The notes beneath the pieces are model-generated. The model saw only the letters and a program-made list of their open reading frames with translations. It searched no databases and was not told where the DNA came from. Shown piece by piece: positions 61,293 through 64,000 of a DNA stretch of 64,000 nucleotides. Made by a program: the position numbers and the translations under genes. Origin of the DNA: Viola odorata (Eukaryota; Streptophyta; Magnoliopsida; Malpighiales; Violaceae); assembly GCA_963691705.1 (NCBI GenBank), contig OY829541.1, positions 35,166,719 to 35,230,718 of the forward strand, given 5' to 3'. Each line of letters opens with the position of its first letter. The stretch's first letter is position 1.

Positions 61293-63647
61293 ATGGCTAG
61301 GACTCGCCGTTCTGAGTCGAAATCGGCCAATGAGAAAAAGATGGATGTTACAGTTAGCAGTATCACCTCGGAGGCCGCTCTCAATGAGCATTTGGCTGCC
61401 CATAATGCTGTTATTCCTGATGGTTATAAAGCCATCGTTGCCCCTGAGTCGTTACGCTTGAATAGCATTTTGTCGGGTAAGCGTAGGGTTCTATATACAC
61501 AAATGTTCCGTTATGGTTTTCAGCTTCCCATCAACTATTTCGTAAAATAGTTGCTCATTGTCTGCGATTTGAATCCTGTTCAATTGGCCCCGAACTCGTA
61601 TTGCTTCGTTTATGCCTTTTTAGAACTTTGCAAATACAAGGGGATCACTTCCCCCTCTCTTTTACTGCTTAAATCAGTTTTTAAACTGATGAAGTGCCGG
61701 GGGGTGATAACGATATTGCCCCGCTTTGACGATGACTCACTCAAATCCTTCACTTGGAAACTTCTCCATATTGAGTCCTCTGTCGATGCTTGGAAGAAAG
61801 AGTTCTTTGTGATAGATCTTCCTGAAGACCTCGGTTCCTGGTGGCGGTCTGGGTTTAACCAAGACGTCAAGGACAACATCTGGGGTCGACCGGAGACTCT
61901 TCCTCAGTGCGAACAAGGCTGGTTAGACAAACTTCTTAATTGGAAATCAGCGTTCATATCCGCCATGTAGCATGCAGGGTCGATATGAAGGACTGCGTTA
62001 GACGTGAGTGCCGAGTCGCTTCTTTCTTTACTATCACTGATACTAACGCTAACGTTGTTTTGTGACTATGCAGCGATAGATCCCAATTATAAGCCTGAAA
62101 GCGTTAGGAGGAGGCTGAAAAGGGCCCAAGACAGAGAAGAAAAAGAGAGGGGTGTCTCTACAGAAGTTGCAGATAATTCCACCGTGCTCCCTGCCGTTTC
62201 CGTGGGCCTTGTTCGAGTATCTTCTTCCTCAGCCGGTGAGGGGAATACCGACATTCCTTCGGGTATCCCTATCGTGACCGTTGCTACCGCTCCTGCCCAA
62301 CTATCGTCCTCTAAAGTTCCCCAGGTCCTTGCCAAAGGAAAAAAGAAGAGAAAAACAAGAAGCGTTGCCGCTCTTACTCCTTCTGCAGACGCGGTAGGTT
62401 CCTCGGAAGCACCTCCTCTCAAGACTGCCGCTGTGAGTATGCTTCTTTGTCGTGATATGCTATTTATCGGCTTTTATGGCTATTTTTCTTATTTGTGTTT
62501 CATACTGGGTTCTTAGCAGGAGACCGTTACTGGTTCTACCTCCGCGTCCCCTTTAGGCGATATGGACATGGGTTATGCACTGGCTGGCTCCAGGAAGAGA
62601 TCCCGGCAGGAGGGCGAGGGTGGAAGCTTGTCTTCTACGGTTGTCGCGACGAACGCCGGACCAGACGGTGCCGTCGCTATGGATGCTCCTTATACTCACC
62701 CTTCTGGAGTTTTGTCACACATGGGCACGGCTGAGACTTTCGGGGCTTCACCCAATTCCTTTGGTGGGCTTGTTCATGGATACGGTCCTGACTCGGGCTA
62801 TCAGGAAGGTTTGGGGGACTTTTTGGGCTATCCTGCTCACGGCTCCTTTGCCGCCCCAGGGGGTTCTTCTTCTCAAGTCCACCCTCCTGTCCCTGTAGCC
62901 TTTGTCCCTTCAAGGGTTCCTTTGTTGCAACGTTGCGGCGAGGGGCCCTCCACCTTCAACTATGCGGCGGACCTAAGTTCCTCGAGCGTGCCAGGTACCG
63001 TGACTCACCAAGTGGGTTTGTATGATTTTCGCAACACGGGCTTAGCGGCTCTCGGGGGCGATGGTTCAATTGCAGTTTCGGCCTTCTTGGCGGCCCACAT
63101 ACTTTCAACCCCTACTGAGCGGGAGGCTTTCCTTTCGCATGCAGACGAGGATAAGGTGAACTCGGTGCGTACTGAAATCTTCTCTAGTTTTGTGAGGTTT
63201 CAGTATTTGGCAGAGCATATTCAGCGTCAGGCTGCTTCTCTTGCTGCATCCCTTTCTGAGCTTTCTCGAGAGCGGAATGAGAAGAATAAACTGCTGGAGG
63301 AACGCAACCGATTGTCACTGTCTCAGCAAGAGCTGTCAAAACAGGTGTCTACCCTTGACGCTAAGAATGCCGTGCTGGAAGGAGAGAAATCCTCTTTGGC
63401 AAGGGAGAAAACGACCTGGGAGGAAGAGAAGACCGCTCTGATAGAGGAATCTGCCGACAAGAGCCTGTGGCACGTTGAGCGGACGGCCACCATCTTAGTC
63501 AAATACTTTGAAGAGGTCCACGGAGCGGACGCGTATGTCGGTGACAAGGTCACCCAGGCCTTCAAACAGAAGTCTGCCGATCTCAATGAAGTAGGCTTTC
63601 ACCGAGCTAAGGCGGAGGGTTGGAAACGGAGGAACCCCGAGGGTTGA
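61293..63647 (+). pseudogene. A antisense gene d, stop plus frameshift
   Basis: Exons 61293-62003, 62074-62432 and 62520-63647; introns 62004-62073 and 62433-62519 with GTGAG and CAG ends. Exon 1 has a TAG at 61548-61550 and a one-base deletion near 61937, which makes it 711 nt rather than 712. Exon 3 is open (DMGYALAGSRKRSRQEGE... to the coiled coil and WHVERTATILVKYFEEVH). The layout matches E1 and E5 in every exon. Confidence 0.78.
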
Positions 63648-64000
63648 CACATTCCCGAGCTTTGTCGCTCTTTTACTACCATCGAGCTTTTTGTTTTTGC
63701 CTCAGTGGCACTATTATTTTGGTTTTCGGAACTTGTGGCTTCCTTACGCCATTTTTATATATTTGAACAGTTTATACGCTCGCTGCTGTCTTTTCCTCTT
63801 TTTATTTCATTTCCTGAAATTCCCGGAGGTGTTGCGACCATCTTGGCGACACGCTATGTTCAATTCCTCGAGCGAACGCGTAGCGATTTAGCTACTGCTA
63901 TTGCTGAGGTCGATATCGGGCTGGCTTTCCCTACGAGCCTTATAGTATCGCCGCTTGTGCAGTTGTCTATCTTTCTATTACTCGGAGAATTATTCTGCAC
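63648..64000. other. A sequence beyond gene d
   Basis: Start of the spacer expected between gene d and the gag-pol of A. No ORF is supported in the 353 bases available. Confidence 0.4.

Larger units (their letters stand above)
39057..64000 (-). mobile_element. A: older Tat-lineage element, minus strand, truncated by window end, split by E5
   Basis: The left (3') LTR is 39057-39640, followed by the same internal sequence that borders the E1 and E5 LTRs, then antisense genes a, b, c and d on the plus strand in the same order. Gene b is split by E5. Genes b, c and d carry stops or a frameshift, so A is older than E5. Gag-pol and the 5' LTR should lie right of the window. It is inserted in element B just upstream of the B ORF. 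Confidence 0.88.

Noticed and set aside
39057..64000. A and E5 as one element with a duplicated LTR
   Set aside because: E5 has its own TSD and splits gene b of A, whose two halves flank it; they are separate insertions.

Overview
The window is a block of nested LTR retrotransposons from a flowering-plant genome, probably a eudicot. Nearly every base belongs to a retroelement, and I see no ordinary host gene, rRNA, tRNA or CRISPR array. The evidence for a plant is the set of element families (Ty3/gypsy Tat-lineage elements with two RNase H domains and antisense ORFs, and Athila-like elements), GT-AG introns, TATA boxes and 5-bp target-site duplications (TSDs). The species cannot be named from the sequence.

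Left block. Decayed element sequence and a probable solo or old LTR ('X', 1276-2446) host element E2 (2871-25494, TSD gaaaa). E2 is an Athila-like, pol-less gag-protease element with 1.3-kb LTRs. E2 is split by E1 (5144-21044, TSD atacg), a 15.9-kb Tat-lineage element. E1 has an open gag-pol frame (5758-11628), four antisense genes (called a, b, c and d here) and nearly identical LTRs.

Centre. A second old LTR ('Y', about 26017-26960) and its leader end at a minus-strand Athila-like element B (27484 onward). The 3' LTR of B is split by E3 (28850-35529, TSD ccttg). E3 is a non-autonomous LTR element with one 1129-codon ORF that carries a CCHC knuckle and runs into its own 3' LTR. The internal part of B (35760-39056) carries a frameshifted Athila-type third ORF.

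Right block. B is interrupted at 39057 by element A, an older minus-strand Tat element that runs off the right edge. The antisense gene b of A is split by E5 (41704-57774, TSD ccccc). E5 is a young minus-strand sister of E1; its gag-pol is interrupted by a single CGA-to-TGA change. On the right, insertions are nested four deep: Y > B > A > E5.

How the genes work together. Each Tat element has LTR-driven gag-pol on one strand. Downstream of pol, on the opposite strand, lie gene d (3 exons), gene c (2 exons), gene b and gene a, each with its own TATA-like box. Genes c and d share an N-terminal domain resembling the plant 'putative gypsy type transposon' family (Transposase_28, PF04195) and end in coiled coils. 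Extra antisense ORFs are known for the Tat lineage. A conserved four-gene module with introns and separate promoters, present in three copies here, is the most system-like structure in the window. The other standouts are the single-ORF element E3 and a dispersed CTTGGCCAAG hairpin motif throughout E2.
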